From Apilactobacillus xinyiensis (GTDB taxonomy: Bacteria; Bacillota; Bacilli; Lactobacillales; Lactobacillaceae), in the NCBI RefSeq assembly GCF_019656235.1, contig NZ_BPLL01000001.1, positions 1-64,000 of the forward strand: a stretch of 64,000 nt of DNA. The letters run 5' to 3'. Of this stretch, positions 46,368 to 56,712 are shown piece by piece (the stretch's first letter is position 1; each line of letters starts with the position of its first letter). The notes under the pieces were generated by a model. That model worked only from the letters and a program-made list of their open reading frames with translations. It was not told the origin of the DNA and made no database searches. The translations under genes and the position numbers were made by a program.

Positions 46368-49300
46368 TTAAACTTTTTCAACATCCAAATTATCATGTTC
46401 ATCAATAACGCTTAGATAAGCATTAATAGTATCTAAAGATGTGAACATATTAATATTATCTTCAACTGCTGCTTCTCTAATCATCTTATTTTCTTTAGCG
46501 TCTAAGTCTAAGTTGTTACATGTGTCAATTACCAGGTCTATCTGCTCAGCTCTTAAATATTCTAAAGGATCATTTAACAACTCTGACTTATTAATTAAGG
46601 TACTACTAATGCACTTCGAACTTAACAGCTCATAATTATTGTCATCAGCAATAATATTAAAGCCACAGTCATTTAGTTTATTAGCTAATGCTAAAGTTTC
46701 ATTTTTATCATTTTCATCAATTGATAAGATTACATTTCCATGCTGAATAACTTTTAATCCTGAAGCTGCAAATGCTTTATAAAGAGCTTGCTTTAAATTA
46801 TGTCCAGTTCCCATAACTTCTCCAGTAGACTTCATTTCAGGTCCTAATAAAGTATTCATATTATGGATTTTGTTAAAACTAAATACTGGAGCTTTAACAT
46901 GTATCATTTTATCAGTTGGTAATACTCCATCTTGATAGCCTAAATCACTTAATTTATGGCCAAGCATTACCCTAGTAGCTAATTGTGCTAGTGGAGTCTT
47001 AGTAACTTTAGACATAAAAGGCACAGTTCTAGATGCTCGCGGATTAACTTCAATTACGTAAGCTGTATCGTCTTTAATAACAAATTGAATATTCATTAAT
47101 CCAATAACTTTTAATTCTTTAGATAATTTAATTGACGATGACACAATTTGTTTTTTTACATTTTCACTCATCATTTGCGGTGGATAAATAGCCATAGAAT
47201 CTCCAGAATGCACACCGGCTCTTTCTACATGTTCTAATATACCTGGAATGATAACTGTTTCACCATCTGAAACTACGTCAACTTCTGCTTCAGAACCTTC
47301 TAGATATGAGTCAATCAATACTGGATGGTCATTTGACACCTCAACTGCTTTATCCATGTATTCTTTTAATTCGTTATCGGATCTAACTATTTCCATCCCT
47401 CTACCACCTAATACATATGATGGTCTAATCAGTACTGGATATTTAATTCTATTAGCAATTTTCAAGGCATCTGGTGTATTAGTAGCTGTGCTTCCTAATG
47501 GTTGTGCTAACTCTAACTTCTTAATTACTTGATTAAATAAGTCTCGATCTTCAGATCTATTAATATCATTAACATCTGTTCCTAAAATTTTTATTCCATA
47601 ATCAGCTAGTTTCTTAGCTAAGTTAATGGAAGTTTGTCCACCAAATTGCACTACTACTCCGACCGGTTTTTCCAAATCTATAATATTTAATATATCTTCA
47701 AGATTAAGTGGTTCGAAATATAATTTATCTGAAATGGAAAAGTCAGTCGAAACAGTTTCCGGATTGGAGTTAACTATGATAGATTCATAACCCATTTTTT
47801 GAATGGCTTGAACACTGTGCACTGTAGCATAGTCAAATTCCACACCTTGGCCTATTCTAATGGGGCCAGAGCCAATAACTAGTACTGATTTATTATCAGA
47901 CACTTTTGATTCATTTTTATGTTCATAGGTGGAGTAATAATAAGGAGTTTTAGATTCAAATTCTGCAGCGGCAGTATCTACCATTTTATAAACTGGAGTT
48001 ATCCCATTTTCAATCCTTAATTTTCTAATATCAGAAGTGTTCATTTCCCAGTAGTAAGCTACACTTTGGTCAGTAAAGCCATTCTTTTTAGCGGTTGTTA
48101 ATAAATCTAAATTTAATGGATTAGCAGAAAGTTGCTGCGAAATTTCAAAAATGTGTAAAAATTTATCTAAGAAGAACACATTTATTTTAGTCTTATCAGC
48201 AAGTTCATCAATACTATGACCTCTACGAATCAATTCAAAGATTATAAACATTCGTTCGTCTGTAGCTGGAGTCAACATGTCAATTAATTGTTGATCTTGA
48301 TAATCACGATAGTCAATATCTTCAATCCCATTAATGCCTATTTCTAAAGAACGCATTGCTTTTTGAATCGATTCTTCAAAATTTCTACCAATAGCCATAA
48401 CTTCTCCTGTAGCTTTCATTTGAGTACCTAATGTATTGTCAGCTGTAGGGAATTTATCAAATGGCCATCTAGGTATTTTAGTAACTACATAATCCATTGT
48501 TGGTTCAAAATTAGCAAAAGTTGTTTGAGTTATTGGATTCTTAATTTCACTCAAAGATAATCCAACTGCTATTTTAGCGGCCATTTTAGCAATGGGATAG
48601 CCTGTGGCTTTTGAGGCCAATGCTGATGACCTAGAAACACGTGGATTAACTTCAATAATATAATATTGTAGGCTAGCTGGATCTAATGCCATTTGAACAT
48701 TACATCCACCTTCAATCTTCAAAGCCCTTATAATTTTAAGTGCTGAGTCTCGCATCATTTGATATTCTCGATCTGATAATGTTTGAACAGGTGCAGTTAC
48801 AATTGAATCTCCAGTATGTACACCTACTGGATCGACATTCTCCATTGAAGCTACAATTAAAGCATTATCATAATGATCACGCATTACTTCAAATTCGATT
48901 TCTTTATATCCAGCAATAGATTTTTCGACTAATACTTGGTTAACTGGTGATAAATCTAAACCATTCGTAACAATTTCTTCTAATTGATGGTCATTATATA
49001 CAAATCCACCACCAGTTCCTCCTAGCGTATAGGCCGGTCTAATAACTAAAGGATAACCAATTTCTTTAGCAATCCTCTTTGCATCATTAAGATTATTAGC
49101 TATGTCTGATTCAGGGACTGGTTCATTTAGGCGATTCATCAGTTGCTTAAACTTATCTCGATCCTCAGCCTCTTCGATAGTATTTAAATTAGTTCCTAAT
49201 AGCTCTAAATTATATTTTTTTAGAACTCCATTATCAGATAATTGTTTAGCCATATTTAAACCAGTTTGACCACCTAAAGTTGGTAAAATGGCATCTGGTC

Positions 49301-49544
49301 TTTCTTTTTCAATAACTTTAGTTACAAACTCCAGAGTTATAGGTTCAATATAAACTTCATCCGCAATTTCATCATCAGTCATAATGGTAGCAGGATTAGA
49401 ATTAATCAAAACCACTTCATAGCCTTCTTCTTTTAAAGATAGACATGCTTGCGAACCAGAGTAATCAAATTCAGCAGCTTGGCCTATTATAATGGGACCA
49501 GAACCAATTACTAATATTTTATTTAAATCATTACGTTTAGGCAT
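46368..49544 (-). CDS. carB: Carbamoyl-phosphate synthase large subunit
   Basis: 1058 aa, two homologous ATP-grasp halves (about 1-400 and 545-930), each starting with a VIGSGPI(I/R)IGQ..EFDY motif, then an oligomerisation region and a C-terminal MGS-like allosteric domain where pyrimidine operon enzymes sense UMP. ATG 49544 (AAAGGAG upstream) overlaps the carA stop by 8 nt, so small and large subunits are coupled. Confidence 0.97.
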   Translation of the reverse strand: MPKRNDLNKILVIGSGPIIIGQAAEFDYSGSQACLSLKEEGYEVVLINSNPATIMTDDEIADEVYIEPITLEFVTKVIEKERPDAILPTLGGQTGLNMAKQLSDNGVLKKYNLELLGTNLNTIEEAEDRDKFKQLMNRLNEPVPESDIANNLNDAKRIAKEIGYPLVIRPAYTLGGTGGGFVYNDHQLEEIVTNGLDLSPVNQVLVEKSIAGYKEIEFEVMRDHYDNALIVASMENVDPVGVHTGDSIVTAPVQTLSDREYQMMRDSALKIIRALKIEGGCNVQMALDPASLQYYIIEVNPRVSRSSALASKATGYPIAKMAAKIAVGLSLSEIKNPITQTTFANFEPTMDYVVTKIPRWPFDKFPTADNTLGTQMKATGEVMAIGRNFEESIQKAMRSLEIGINGIEDIDYRDYQDQQLIDMLTPATDERMFIIFELIRRGHSIDELADKTKINVFFLDKFLHIFEISQQLSANPLNLDLLTTAKKNGFTDQSVAYYWEMNTSDIRKLRIENGITPVYKMVDTAAAEFESKTPYYYSTYEHKNESKVSDNKSVLVIGSGPIRIGQGVEFDYATVHSVQAIQKMGYESIIVNSNPETVSTDFSISDKLYFEPLNLEDILNIIDLEKPVGVVVQFGGQTSINLAKKLADYGIKILGTDVNDINRSEDRDLFNQVIKKLELAQPLGSTATNTPDALKIANRIKYPVLIRPSYVLGGRGMEIVRSDNELKEYMDKAVEVSNDHPVLIDSYLEGSEAEVDVVSDGETVIIPGILEHVERAGVHSGDSMAIYPPQMMSENVKKQIVSSSIKLSKELKVIGLMNIQFVIKDDTAYVIEVNPRASRTVPFMSKVTKTPLAQLATRVMLGHKLSDLGYQDGVLPTDKMIHVKAPVFSFNKIHNMNTLLGPEMKSTGEVMGTGHNLKQALYKAFAASGLKVIQHGNVILSIDENDKNETLALANKLNDCGFNIIADDNNYELLSSKCISSTLINKSELLNDPLEYLRAEQIDLVIDTCNNLDLDAKENKMIREAAVEDNINMFTSLDTINAYLSVIDEHDNLDVEKV

Positions 49545-50616
49545 TTTGCAAACTCCTTTCATTTCTAATCATCATATTAATAAATCTATCAAACATGTAT
49601 TCCGCATCGTGTGGTCCAGGACATGCATCAGGATGATATTGAACTGAAAAAGCGGGTCTATTTATTAATTTCAAACCTTCAACGGTCCCATCATTAATTT
49701 CTTTTTGCGTAATTTGTAGATTAGTTTGGGTAACTGAAATTGCATCCACCGCATAACCATGATTTTGTGAAGTAAAATTCGATTTATTGGTTTCAAAATC
49801 ATTAACAGCATGATTAAATCCCCTATGACCATACTTCATTTTGTAAGTTTTAGCTCCATTAGCAAGCGCAAATAGTTGATGACCTAAACAAATCCCCATC
49901 AATGGATACTTGGCTTCTAATCGCTGAATTGTAGGAATTGCAACTGCATAATTTTCTGGATTTCCTGGTCCATTGGATAACAATATACCTGATGGTTTGA
50001 TTGAAGTGATTTCTTCATAGCTAGCTTCATATGGGAATAAAACTACATGGATATTTCTTTTTTGCAAAGCTGCTATAATAGAATCTTTAATTCCAAAATT
50101 AATAACAGCTACTGTCTTACCCTTATTTTCATCCATCGATTTTCCATGATTATTATTACAGACGTAAGTATTATCTAATTCTTTATTAAATAATGAATTA
50201 ACTTTTTTCCAGTCGAACTCCGATAAAATAGCTGCTTTCATAGAACCCTTATTACGAATAATTTCAGTAAGTTCTCTAGTATCAATACCGCTAATACCAG
50301 GTAAATTATTTTCGTCAGCATATTCTTGTAACGTCATATCAGCTCTTTTATTACCAATTCTACGAGCTAATTCATGGACGATGATAGCTTCAGCAGCAGG
50401 CTTATCGCTTTCGGAGTCTTCTAAATTAATACCATAGTTGCCAATTATAGGATACGTAAAGGTTACGATTTGGCCTTTATAACTGTTATCAGTGATGGTT
50501 TCTTGATAACCAGTCATCCCAGTATTAAACACAATCTCAGCATAAACATCTTTATGTGATCCAAAACTTTCACCAACAAATACATGTCCATCTTCTAAAA
50601 CTAAGTATTTTTTCAT
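49537..50616 (-). CDS. carA: Carbamoyl-phosphate synthase small subunit
   Basis: Glutamine amidotransferase subunit, 359 aa. [13 protein letters not shown] start, [22 protein letters not shown], and the class I GATase nucleophile in [13 protein letters not shown]. The triad segment usually reads HPEASPGPHD; here it is [10 protein letters not shown], so the Glu is Asp330 next to His328. A conservative change that should be checked. AAGGAGGAG ribosome site; carA lies 12 bp after pyrC. Confidence 0.96.
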   Translation of the reverse strand: MKKYLVLEDGHVFVGESFGSHKDVYAEIVFNTGMTGYQETITDNSYKGQIVTFTYPIIGNYGINLEDSESDKPAAEAIIVHELARRIGNKRADMTLQEYADENNLPGISGIDTRELTEIIRNKGSMKAAILSEFDWKKVNSLFNKELDNTYVCNNNHGKSMDENKGKTVAVINFGIKDSIIAALQKRNIHVVLFPYEASYEEITSIKPSGILLSNGPGNPENYAVAIPTIQRLEAKYPLMGICLGHQLFALANGAKTYKMKYGHRGFNHAVNDFETNKSNFTSQNHGYAVDAISVTQTNLQITQKEINDGTVEGLKLINRPAFSVQYHPDACPGPHDAEYMFDRFINMMIRNERSLQNA

Positions 50617-50628
50617 AATAACTCCTCC

Positions 50629-51900
50629 TTAAATATGATAAGCAACATTACCGTTAGATATTGTAATTAAAGTTTTGCCAAAAACTTTTTCACCAATAAA
50701 AGGTGAATTTTTGCCTTTGGAAACAAATTGACTAGCATCAATTTGATAAGCATGATTTAAATCCATAACTGTTAAATTCGCTTTAGCACCAATCTCGATT
50801 TTGTTAATTGCTAGATCAAACGCCTTTAAAGGTTTATAAGACATCCAATCTAACAAAGTATTAAGACTTACCAAACCACTTTTAACAAACTTGGTGTACA
50901 TTAAGCTAAAGGCTGTTTCTAAGCCAACAATTCCAAAAGATGCCGTCAACATACTACCAGTTTTTTCTTCTTGGCTATGTGGAGCGTGGTCAGTAGCAAC
51001 CATGTCAATCGTGCCATCTAATAGTCCAGCAATTAAAGCAGCTCTATCCTTTGGACTTCTTAATGGTGGATTCATTTTCATCATTGGATTATCCATACTA
51101 ATCATTGAATCGTCTAACAATAGATGATGAGGTGATACTTCCGCGGTTACATGGACCCCCATGCTTTTAGCAATTCTAACTAATGTAACTGATTCTGCCG
51201 TTGAAATATGTGCAACGTGATAATGAACCCCGGTTTTATAAGCTAGAACTAAATCTCTAGCTAACTGTGAAGATTCACTTAAACTATTCATACCCGGTAA
51301 TCCTAATTTGTCTGCAGCTTTACCTGCATTCATAACCCCATTGTTTATTAAGGAATCGTCTTCAACATGCGCTACAATAGCTTTATTATGCTTTTTAGCT
51401 TCTAACATTGCTTTATACATAACCCCAGCAGTTTGTACTCCATGACCATCGTTAGTGAATGCAATTGCTCCAAGTTCAGCCATTGCGGCAATGTCAGTGT
51501 TATCTGATTTATCTAAATTACTAGATATAGATGCATATTGATATGTTTTAATACAACTATCAGTACTGTTTTTGGATAACATATTTTTTAATGCTTGCGG
51601 ATTATCTACCACCGGTTTAACGTTGGGCATTGCAAAAACAGTTGTAAAACCACCACGTGCAGCTGCATAGCTTCCAGTTTTAATGGTTTCCTTATAGGTA
51701 AGACCTGAATCTCTAAAATGCACATGCACATCTACTAATCCTGGCATAACAGTATTACCTAAGGCATCAAAAATTTTATAATCATTAAATTCTGAATGTT
51801 TAGAATCAACTTCGTCTATCGATACTATTATGTCGTTTTCAATTGCAATATTAACCAGCTTGTGACCTAATTTAGCATTTTTCAATAAAATTTTATTCAT
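50629..51900 (-). CDS. pyrC: Dihydroorotase
   Basis: Zinc amidohydrolase closing carbamoyl aspartate to dihydroorotate; class I type, 423 aa. VDVHVHFRDSGLTYKETIKTG near residue 57, HVAHIST and MVATDHAPHS carry metal ligands. Overlaps the pyrB stop by 8 nt. Confidence 0.97.
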   Translation of the reverse strand: MNKILLKNAKLGHKLVNIAIENDIIVSIDEVDSKHSEFNDYKIFDALGNTVMPGLVDVHVHFRDSGLTYKETIKTGSYAAARGGFTTVFAMPNVKPVVDNPQALKNMLSKNSTDSCIKTYQYASISSNLDKSDNTDIAAMAELGAIAFTNDGHGVQTAGVMYKAMLEAKKHNKAIVAHVEDDSLINNGVMNAGKAADKLGLPGMNSLSESSQLARDLVLAYKTGVHYHVAHISTAESVTLVRIAKSMGVHVTAEVSPHHLLLDDSMISMDNPMMKMNPPLRSPKDRAALIAGLLDGTIDMVATDHAPHSQEEKTGSMLTASFGIVGLETAFSLMYTKFVKSGLVSLNTLLDWMSYKPLKAFDLAINKIEIGAKANLTVMDLNHAYQIDASQFVSKGKNSPFIGEKVFGKTLITISNGNVAYHI

Positions 51901-52834
51901 AACTAATCTCCTCCGCTAATAAGTTCTTGTTGTCTAAGATGTTGGCTAAAATTGCCATTCTAGCAAAAACACCATTCTCCATTTGCTTAAATATTCTTGA
52001 TTGAGAGGATTCAACTAACGATGAGTCAATTTCAACTCCACGATTAACCGGTGCAGGATGCATAATAATTGCACTTTGTTTCATCTTATTTGCTCGATCA
52101 AGACTTAAACCAAACTGTTCATGATACTCATTAGCTTTAAATTGATTAACTGAATCTGCATTTAATCTTTCTAGCTGTACCCGTAACAACATCGTAATGT
52201 CTAATTTATCAATAATATTATCAAAACTATCGTATGTACCGTAATCACTAAATTCTGCATCATACCATTCTTTAGGACCGCTAAAGTATAAGTTAGCTCC
52301 TAATTTATGCAAAATTTGAGCATCTGACTTAGCTACTCTAGAATGTGATAAATCACCAATAATTCCAACGTTTAAACCCTCAAACGTTCCGAACTCTTCA
52401 TAAATTGTCATTAAATCTAGTAAACTTTGTGATGGATGTTGTCCAGCTCCGTCACCAGCATTTACAATCGATGCCTTAACATTGTTATCTTCAACAATTG
52501 ATGAATACCATCCTGTAGTTTTATGACGAATTACTTCAATTGAAACACCTAAAGATTGTAATGTTTTAACAGTGTCTGATAATGACTCACCTTTTTTAAC
52601 CGAACTAGTAGCTGTGTTTATGTCTACAACTTTCAATCCCAATTTACTTTCAGCCATGTAAAAAGATGTGTGAGTTCTAGTACTATTTTCAAAAAATAGA
52701 TTTGCAACATAAACTGGTTGAATCAAATTAATTCGATAACCTTTTTTAAATTTTTCACCTAGTTTAATTAAATGGTTTAAATCTTCCATTGTTAAATCAC
52801 TTAAGTTTAAAAAATTATTAGACAAATTAGACAT
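51893..52834 (-). CDS. pyrB: Aspartate carbamoyltransferase catalytic subunit
   Basis: Joins carbamoyl phosphate and aspartate, 313 aa. FFENSTRTHTSFYMAE holds the STRT carbamoyl phosphate site; GQHPSQSLLD and MHPAPVNRG are also present. No regulatory pyrI, as usual for Firmicutes. First gene of the operon, 20 nt after the second attenuator. Confidence 0.97.
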   Translation of the reverse strand: MSNLSNNFLNLSDLTMEDLNHLIKLGEKFKKGYRINLIQPVYVANLFFENSTRTHTSFYMAESKLGLKVVDINTATSSVKKGESLSDTVKTLQSLGVSIEVIRHKTTGWYSSIVEDNNVKASIVNAGDGAGQHPSQSLLDLMTIYEEFGTFEGLNVGIIGDLSHSRVAKSDAQILHKLGANLYFSGPKEWYDAEFSDYGTYDSFDNIIDKLDITMLLRVQLERLNADSVNQFKANEYHEQFGLSLDRANKMKQSAIIMHPAPVNRGVEIDSSLVESSQSRIFKQMENGVFARMAILANILDNKNLLAEEISYE

Positions 52835-52854
52835 TTATAAATCCTCCTAAATAC

Positions 52855-52921
52855 AAAAGCCCTCAATGTAATTGAATACACGGAGGGCTTAAAAATTAAT
52901 TTACCCTCTCTGGAGTATTCA
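52855..52921 (-). promoter_or_regulatory. PyrR-type attenuator 2
   Basis: Second of two. Terminator: AAGCCCTC (52857-52864) with GAGGGCTT (52883-52890). Antiterminator: TGAATACACGGAGGG (52873-52887) with CCCTCTCTGGAGTATTCA (52904-52921), pairing over 7 + 5 bp. The upstream arm contains CTCCAGAGAGGG, a PyrR-binding loop sequence. UMP-bound PyrR should favour termination before pyrB. Confidence 0.75.
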
Positions 52922-52950
52922 TTATTAATTGCAGTAATTTAATTAGAGAT

Positions 52951-53089
52951 AAAAAAGGACTCTCTAGATTTATGTCCAGAGAGTCCTTTTGGTATAGTCT
53001 TTAGTCTTATTAATTTAGATGTTATATTTTAGTTTATATTACACAGAAATTATTAAGGCCTTTGCGACTCTCTGGTCAACATTAAAGGT
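52951..53089 (-). promoter_or_regulatory. PyrR-type attenuator 1
   Basis: PyrR-binding hairpin at 53058-53089 (CCTTT/AAAGG lower stem, ACCAGAGAGT loop region). Its CCAGAGAGTC (minus strand of 53066-53075) is perfectly complementary to GACTCTCTGG within the terminator at 52953-52990, giving the antiterminator. The terminator stem is about 15 bp with a T-run. A classic pyr attenuator. Confidence 0.85.
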
Positions 53090-53109
53090 TGCTTCTTTTG
53101 TTATTGATA

Positions 53110-53137
53110 ATAATAACATGAATATATAAAAATGCAA
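53110..53137 (-). promoter_or_regulatory. pyr operon promoter
   Basis: TTGCAT (53137-53132), 16-bp spacer, TATTAT (53115-53110) with an extended TG. Transcription would start near 53103, just before the first PyrR hairpin. Confidence 0.55.
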
Positions 53138-53144
53138 ATAAAAA

Positions 53145-53168
53145 AAGACATGCGTAATAGCATGTCTT
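53145..53168 (-). terminator. terminator after glnA
   Basis: AAGACATGC (53145-53153) pairs with GCATGTCTT (53160-53168) with a minus-strand T-run of seven. Confidence 0.85.
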
Positions 53169-53175
53169 AATTTTA

Positions 53176-54519
53176 TTAATATTTATCCATGTACTGGTTA
53201 GTTTCCCATTCAGAAACTTGAGTACGATATGAATTATATTCAATATTTTTAGCAGTAATGAAACTATTAAATAATTTTGAACCCAATGCTTGTTCAAGTA
53301 CTTTGTCAGTTGACAAGTCTTTAACAGCATTATGCAAATTATCTGGTAAATTGACGATGTCATTTTCTTTACGTTCTTCAGCATTCATTCTGTAAATATT
53401 TCTGTCAATACTCTTAGGAGCCTTAATTTTATTTCTAAGACCATCCATACCTGATTCCAATACAGCAGCAATTGCTAAGTATGGATTAGCAGTAGGATCA
53501 ACGCTACGCAATTCTAATCTGGTAGCCAATCCTCTGGCATTAGGTACTCGAATTAAAGGTGAACGATTAGATCCAGACCAAGCAACATATACTGGAGCTT
53601 CATATCCTGGTACTAGTCGTTTGTATGAGTTTACTAATGGATCACAAATTGCTGTATAGCTTCTAGCATGTTTAATTAAACCACCCATAAAGTTATAAGC
53701 TACTTCTGATAATTGCAATTCACCATTTTCATCATAGAATGCGTCTCCATTTTCATGGAATAATGACATATTCAAATGCATTCCAGAACCATTAATACCA
53801 CTTAATGGTTTAGGCATAAATGTTGCATATAATCCGTGTTTTCTAGCAATTGTTTTTACAACCAGTTTAAAAGTTTGAATATTATCAGCTGCATTTAAAG
53901 CATCTGCATATTTAAAATCAATTTCATGTTGGCCGGGAGCTACCTCATGATGGGCAGCTTCAACATCAAAGCCCATTTCTTCAAGTGTTAATACAATATC
54001 ACGACGACAGTTACCACCTAAATCTAGCGGAGCCATATCAAAATAACTACCTTGATCATTCAAATTCAATGTTGGTTTTCCATTTGCGTCCATTTTGAAT
54101 AAGAAGAATTCTGGTTCTGGTCCAATATTAAATGAAGTAAAACCAGCTTTTTTCATGTCATCCAAAACTCGAATCAAGTTGTTTCTAGGATCTCCTTCAA
54201 AAGGTGTACCATCGGTTTTGTAAACCCCACAAATAACTCGAGCAATCTTACCTCTTTCTGAACTCCATGGGAATATCATCCATGTTGATAAGTCTGGGCG
54301 TAAATACATATCACTTTCTTCAATTCTAACGAATCCTTCAATTGAAGAACCATCGAACATTAACTTATCATCTAATAAATCGTCTAATTGACTTATTGGA
54401 ACTTCAACGTTTTTTAAAGTTCCTAAAACGTCAGTAAACATTAATCGAAGAAAACGAACATTTTCTTCTTTAACCATCTTTCGAATATCATCTTTTGAAT
54501 AATCATGTTTTGTAGCCAT
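53176..54519 (-). CDS. glnA: Glutamine synthetase type I
   Basis: ATP-dependent synthesis of glutamine from glutamate and ammonium, 447 aa, the short GSI-alpha type of Firmicutes. [45 protein letters not shown] and [13 protein letters not shown] are the metal, glutamate and ATP sites. No adenylylation-site insertion, so control is by feedback inhibition and complex formation with GlnR. Second gene of glnRA. Confidence 0.97.
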   Translation of the reverse strand: MATKHDYSKDDIRKMVKEENVRFLRLMFTDVLGTLKNVEVPISQLDDLLDDKLMFDGSSIEGFVRIEESDMYLRPDLSTWMIFPWSSERGKIARVICGVYKTDGTPFEGDPRNNLIRVLDDMKKAGFTSFNIGPEPEFFLFKMDANGKPTLNLNDQGSYFDMAPLDLGGNCRRDIVLTLEEMGFDVEAAHHEVAPGQHEIDFKYADALNAADNIQTFKLVVKTIARKHGLYATFMPKPLSGINGSGMHLNMSLFHENGDAFYDENGELQLSEVAYNFMGGLIKHARSYTAICDPLVNSYKRLVPGYEAPVYVAWSGSNRSPLIRVPNARGLATRLELRSVDPTANPYLAIAAVLESGMDGLRNKIKAPKSIDRNIYRMNAEERKENDIVNLPDNLHNAVKDLSTDKVLEQALGSKLFNSFITAKNIEYNSYRTQVSEWETNQYMDKY

Positions 54520-54572
54520 TAAATTCGCCCCTAAATATTTTTTATTAGTTTGGATAGAACTAACGTATGATA

Positions 54573-54953
54573 TTAAAAAGTACTATTATTTGAAGGATCA
54601 TCGGGATTTAAGCCACTAACTTTAATAATTTCATCAGATAATAGCATTCTAGCTTCTTGATCTGATAAATTTTTAGATAATCTCTTCTGCTCTTCAACTT
54701 TTTTTGATGCTCTTTCAGCATAAATTTTTTTAATATCGGATATATTGAGACCATCTGATAAATAATCCTTTATTTCCAAAAGTTCATCAATATCATTTAA
54801 AGAATACATACGACGATTACCTTCGTTACGTTTAGGTATTACTAACTTTTGCTCTTCATAATATCTAATTTGTCTAGCCGTTAAATCAGTTAATTTCATA
54901 ACCGTTCCAATGGGTAAGACAGATAATGAACGTCTTAAATCCTTTTCTTTCAT
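54573..54953 (-). CDS. glnR: Nitrogen regulator GlnR
   Basis: MerR-family repressor of nitrogen genes, 126 aa. Winged HTH at about 16-60 ([36 protein letters not shown]) and a flexible C-terminal tail through which feedback-inhibited glutamine synthetase activates DNA binding. Directly upstream of glnA, with a GlnR box in its own promoter. Confidence 0.95.
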   Translation of the reverse strand: MKEKDLRRSLSVLPIGTVMKLTDLTARQIRYYEEQKLVIPKRNEGNRRMYSLNDIDELLEIKDYLSDGLNISDIKKIYAERASKKVEEQKRLSKNLSDQEARMLLSDEIIKVSGLNPDDPSNNSTF

Positions 54954-54979
54954 AACTAATAGCCCCTTTAATATGTCTT

Positions 54980-55032
54980 ATAATAACATTTTTTAATTTA
55001 AAGTCAACAAGTTCATGTAACTTTTTATAACA
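54980..55032 (-). promoter_or_regulatory. glnRA promoter with GlnR box
   Basis: Promoter TTGACT (55007-55002), 16-bp spacer, TATTAT (54985-54980). The 17-bp site TGTAACTTTTTATAACA (55016-55032) matches the GlnR/TnrA consensus TGTNA-N7-TNACA exactly and lies just upstream of the -35. A second, degenerate half-site covers the -10. Autoregulation of glnRA is expected. Confidence 0.8.
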
Positions 55033-55045
55033 TAAGACGTTAAAT

Positions 55046-55969
55046 TTAACGTTGAATCCATTGCCCAACATCATTTTCAATACATTTAACATTGTCTTTA
55101 TTTTTTACAATGTCATACCATGTAACATTCATCTTGTTTCTAAACCATGTAAGCTGTCTTTTAGCATAGTGTCTAGAATCTTTTTGAATATCATCTATAA
55201 CATTATCTAAAGTTATCTTATTCCTAAAATATGGATAAAATTCACGATATCCGATACCTTTACCGGCAGGAACATTTGATCCGCCTTTTTTATATAACCA
55301 TAAAGCCTCTTGTTCTAAACCATTTTGCATCATAACTAAGACTCTCTGATTTATACGATTGTATAGCAAATCTCGATCAGTATTCAGGCATACAGTAAAA
55401 TAATCATAGTCATTATTATTTAAATCGTCACTTTGTTCAGAAAATTTTATACCGGTTTTGTCTAAAACCTCTAATGCTCTAATAACCCTACGTTCATTTT
55501 GCTCTGGAATTTTACGAGCTGATTCTGGATCCACTTTAAGTAGCTTTATCCAAAGTGCATGTTTTCCATTTTGTAACGCATAATGATGATAATCGTTTCT
55601 AATATTATCACCATTATAACTATCTCCACCAAATTGAAAATCACCTAATAGGGATTGTAAATAAAAACCTGTTCCCCCTACTACAATCGGTAGCTTATTT
55701 CGTTGTAACACTTCATCAATACATACCCTAGCATCGTGAACAAAATCAGAAACAGTATATCTTTCATCGATATCCCTAATATTTAACAAATGATGTGGTA
55801 TACCTTGCATTTCATCTTTAGTTATTTTTGCAGTACCTACATCTAAATGTTTGTAAACTTGCATGGAATCGCCAGATATAATTTCGCCGTTAAACTTTTT
55901 AGCTAATTTTATTGAAAGTGAAGTTTTACCAACAGCCGTAGGTCCTGCAATTAGTAGTAATTTTTTCAT
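55046..55969 (-). CDS. miaA: tRNA dimethylallyltransferase
   Basis: Adds an isopentenyl group to A37 of tRNAs reading U-starting codons, 307 aa. P-loop GPTAVGKTSL, DSMQVYKHLDVGTAKIT and the C-terminal zinc-free catalytic domain. ATG 55969 after GGGGAA is preferred to one 15 nt upstream. Hfq, often next to miaA in other bacteria, is absent, as in lactobacilli. Lies upstream of glnRA but separated by its own stop and the glnRA promoter. Confidence 0.95.
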   Translation of the reverse strand: MKKLLLIAGPTAVGKTSLSIKLAKKFNGEIISGDSMQVYKHLDVGTAKITKDEMQGIPHHLLNIRDIDERYTVSDFVHDARVCIDEVLQRNKLPIVVGGTGFYLQSLLGDFQFGGDSYNGDNIRNDYHHYALQNGKHALWIKLLKVDPESARKIPEQNERRVIRALEVLDKTGIKFSEQSDDLNNNDYDYFTVCLNTDRDLLYNRINQRVLVMMQNGLEQEALWLYKKGGSNVPAGKGIGYREFYPYFRNKITLDNVIDDIQKDSRHYAKRQLTWFRNKMNVTWYDIVKNKDNVKCIENDVGQWIQR

Positions 55970-56095
55970 AAATATTCCCCGCATAATTAATTTATATTAA
56001 TAGTTTAGCATATGATAATTTCAAACGTTGGACTGGATAATTTATTGTAAATAAAGCATAATGTAATAGTAAATGATATTTAGGAGGTTTTTTTT

Positions 56096-56272
56096 ATGAA
56101 GAAGTTTGGACAAGGATTTTTGATTGGTGCTTTGGCAACCGCAGGCGCTACTGTAGGTGCTTTGTTTTCTTTCAAAAAAACAGTCGTAGAACCAATTGAA
56201 AATCAAGAAGAAAAAATTGAAGAAAACAGAAAACGTGCCTTACGTAAGCAAAGATCATCTCACTTACAATAA
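56096..56272 (+). CDS. DUF3042 family small protein
   Basis: 58 aa: MKKFGQGFLIGALATAGATV begins a hydrophobic Gly/Ala-rich segment (8-26), probably one membrane helix, then FKKTVVEPIENQEEKIEENRKRA and a basic tail. This matches DUF3042, a family I know from lactobacilli and relatives. AGGAGG ribosome site 9 nt upstream. The only plus-strand gene in this stretch, divergent from miaA. Function unknown. Confidence 0.88.
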   Translation: MKKFGQGFLIGALATAGATVGALFSFKKTVVEPIENQEEKIEENRKRALRKQRSSHLQ

Positions 56273-56276
56273 AACT

Positions 56277-56310
56277 AAAAAAAGTGCTACTAATAAGTAG
56301 CACTTTTTTT
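56277..56310. terminator. bidirectional terminator inside the rhodanese gene's 3' end
   Basis: AAAAAAAGTGCTACT (56277-56291) pairs with AGTAGCACTTTTTTT (56296-56310). The stem also encodes the last codons and stop of the minus-strand rhodanese-like gene. Confidence 0.9.
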
Positions 56311-56679
56311 AGTTTTACCATTCCAGTTTCTGTAACCATTTTTAAGAATACTAATATCGTTAAAACCATTCTTATGTAGAAAAATGGCTGTTCTCGTACT
56401 AATGTTACTACCTTGGTCATACAAATAAACCGGTAAATCTTTTCTTATATTAGAGTAAAAAGTTTTCATTGTAGAATATGGTAGGTTTCTAGCTCCTAAT
56501 ATATGTCCTGCATTAAAATCATTTTTCTCTCTCAAATCTATAATTTGAGCTCTACGACTACCTTGCTTAAATTCTTCCTCAGTAATAAATCTAGCAAATT
56601 GCTTTACTCGCATTCTATTAAAAATAGTCCAACAAATCCAAAGGATAATGATAATCAAAATTAAAATAATAGGAATCAT
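56290..56679 (-). CDS. Membrane-anchored rhodanese-like protein without active Cys
   Basis: 129 aa. N-terminal membrane helix (3-20) then a rhodanese fold (about 35-120): IIDLREKNDFNAGHILGARNLPYS is typical. The active-site loop, usually LYC, reads YLYDQGSNIS, so the sulfur-carrying Cys is Asp88. The domain is probably a binding or scaffold module and not a sulfurtransferase. Same operon direction and position (after glcK) as in other lactobacilli. Its C-terminal codons lie in the shared terminator. Confidence 0.88.
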   Translation of the reverse strand: MIPIILILIIIILWICWTIFNRMRVKQFARFITEEEFKQGSRRAQIIDLREKNDFNAGHILGARNLPYSTMKTFYSNIRKDLPVYLYDQGSNISTRTAIFLHKNGFNDISILKNGYRNWNGKTKKSATY

Positions 56680-56712
56680 TTAAATCATTTCTCCTTCTTT
56701 TTTTATCAGAAA

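Larger units (their letters stand above)
52835..53175 (-). other. 341-bp pyr leader and glnA terminator region
   Basis: The only gene-free stretch above 300 bp. From the pyrB side it holds the pyrB ribosome site, attenuators 2 and 1, the pyr promoter and the glnA terminator. No extra coding gene is seen. Confidence 0.8.

Noticed and set aside
53082-53384. 100-codon minus-strand frame overlapping the glnA 3' end and running into the pyr promoter
   Set aside because: Out of frame with glnA and ends within the pyr promoter/leader; no ribosome site.
54886-55092. 68-codon minus-strand frame across the glnRA promoter
   Set aside because: Covers the miaA 3' end, GlnR box and promoter; regulatory content explains the conservation expected here.
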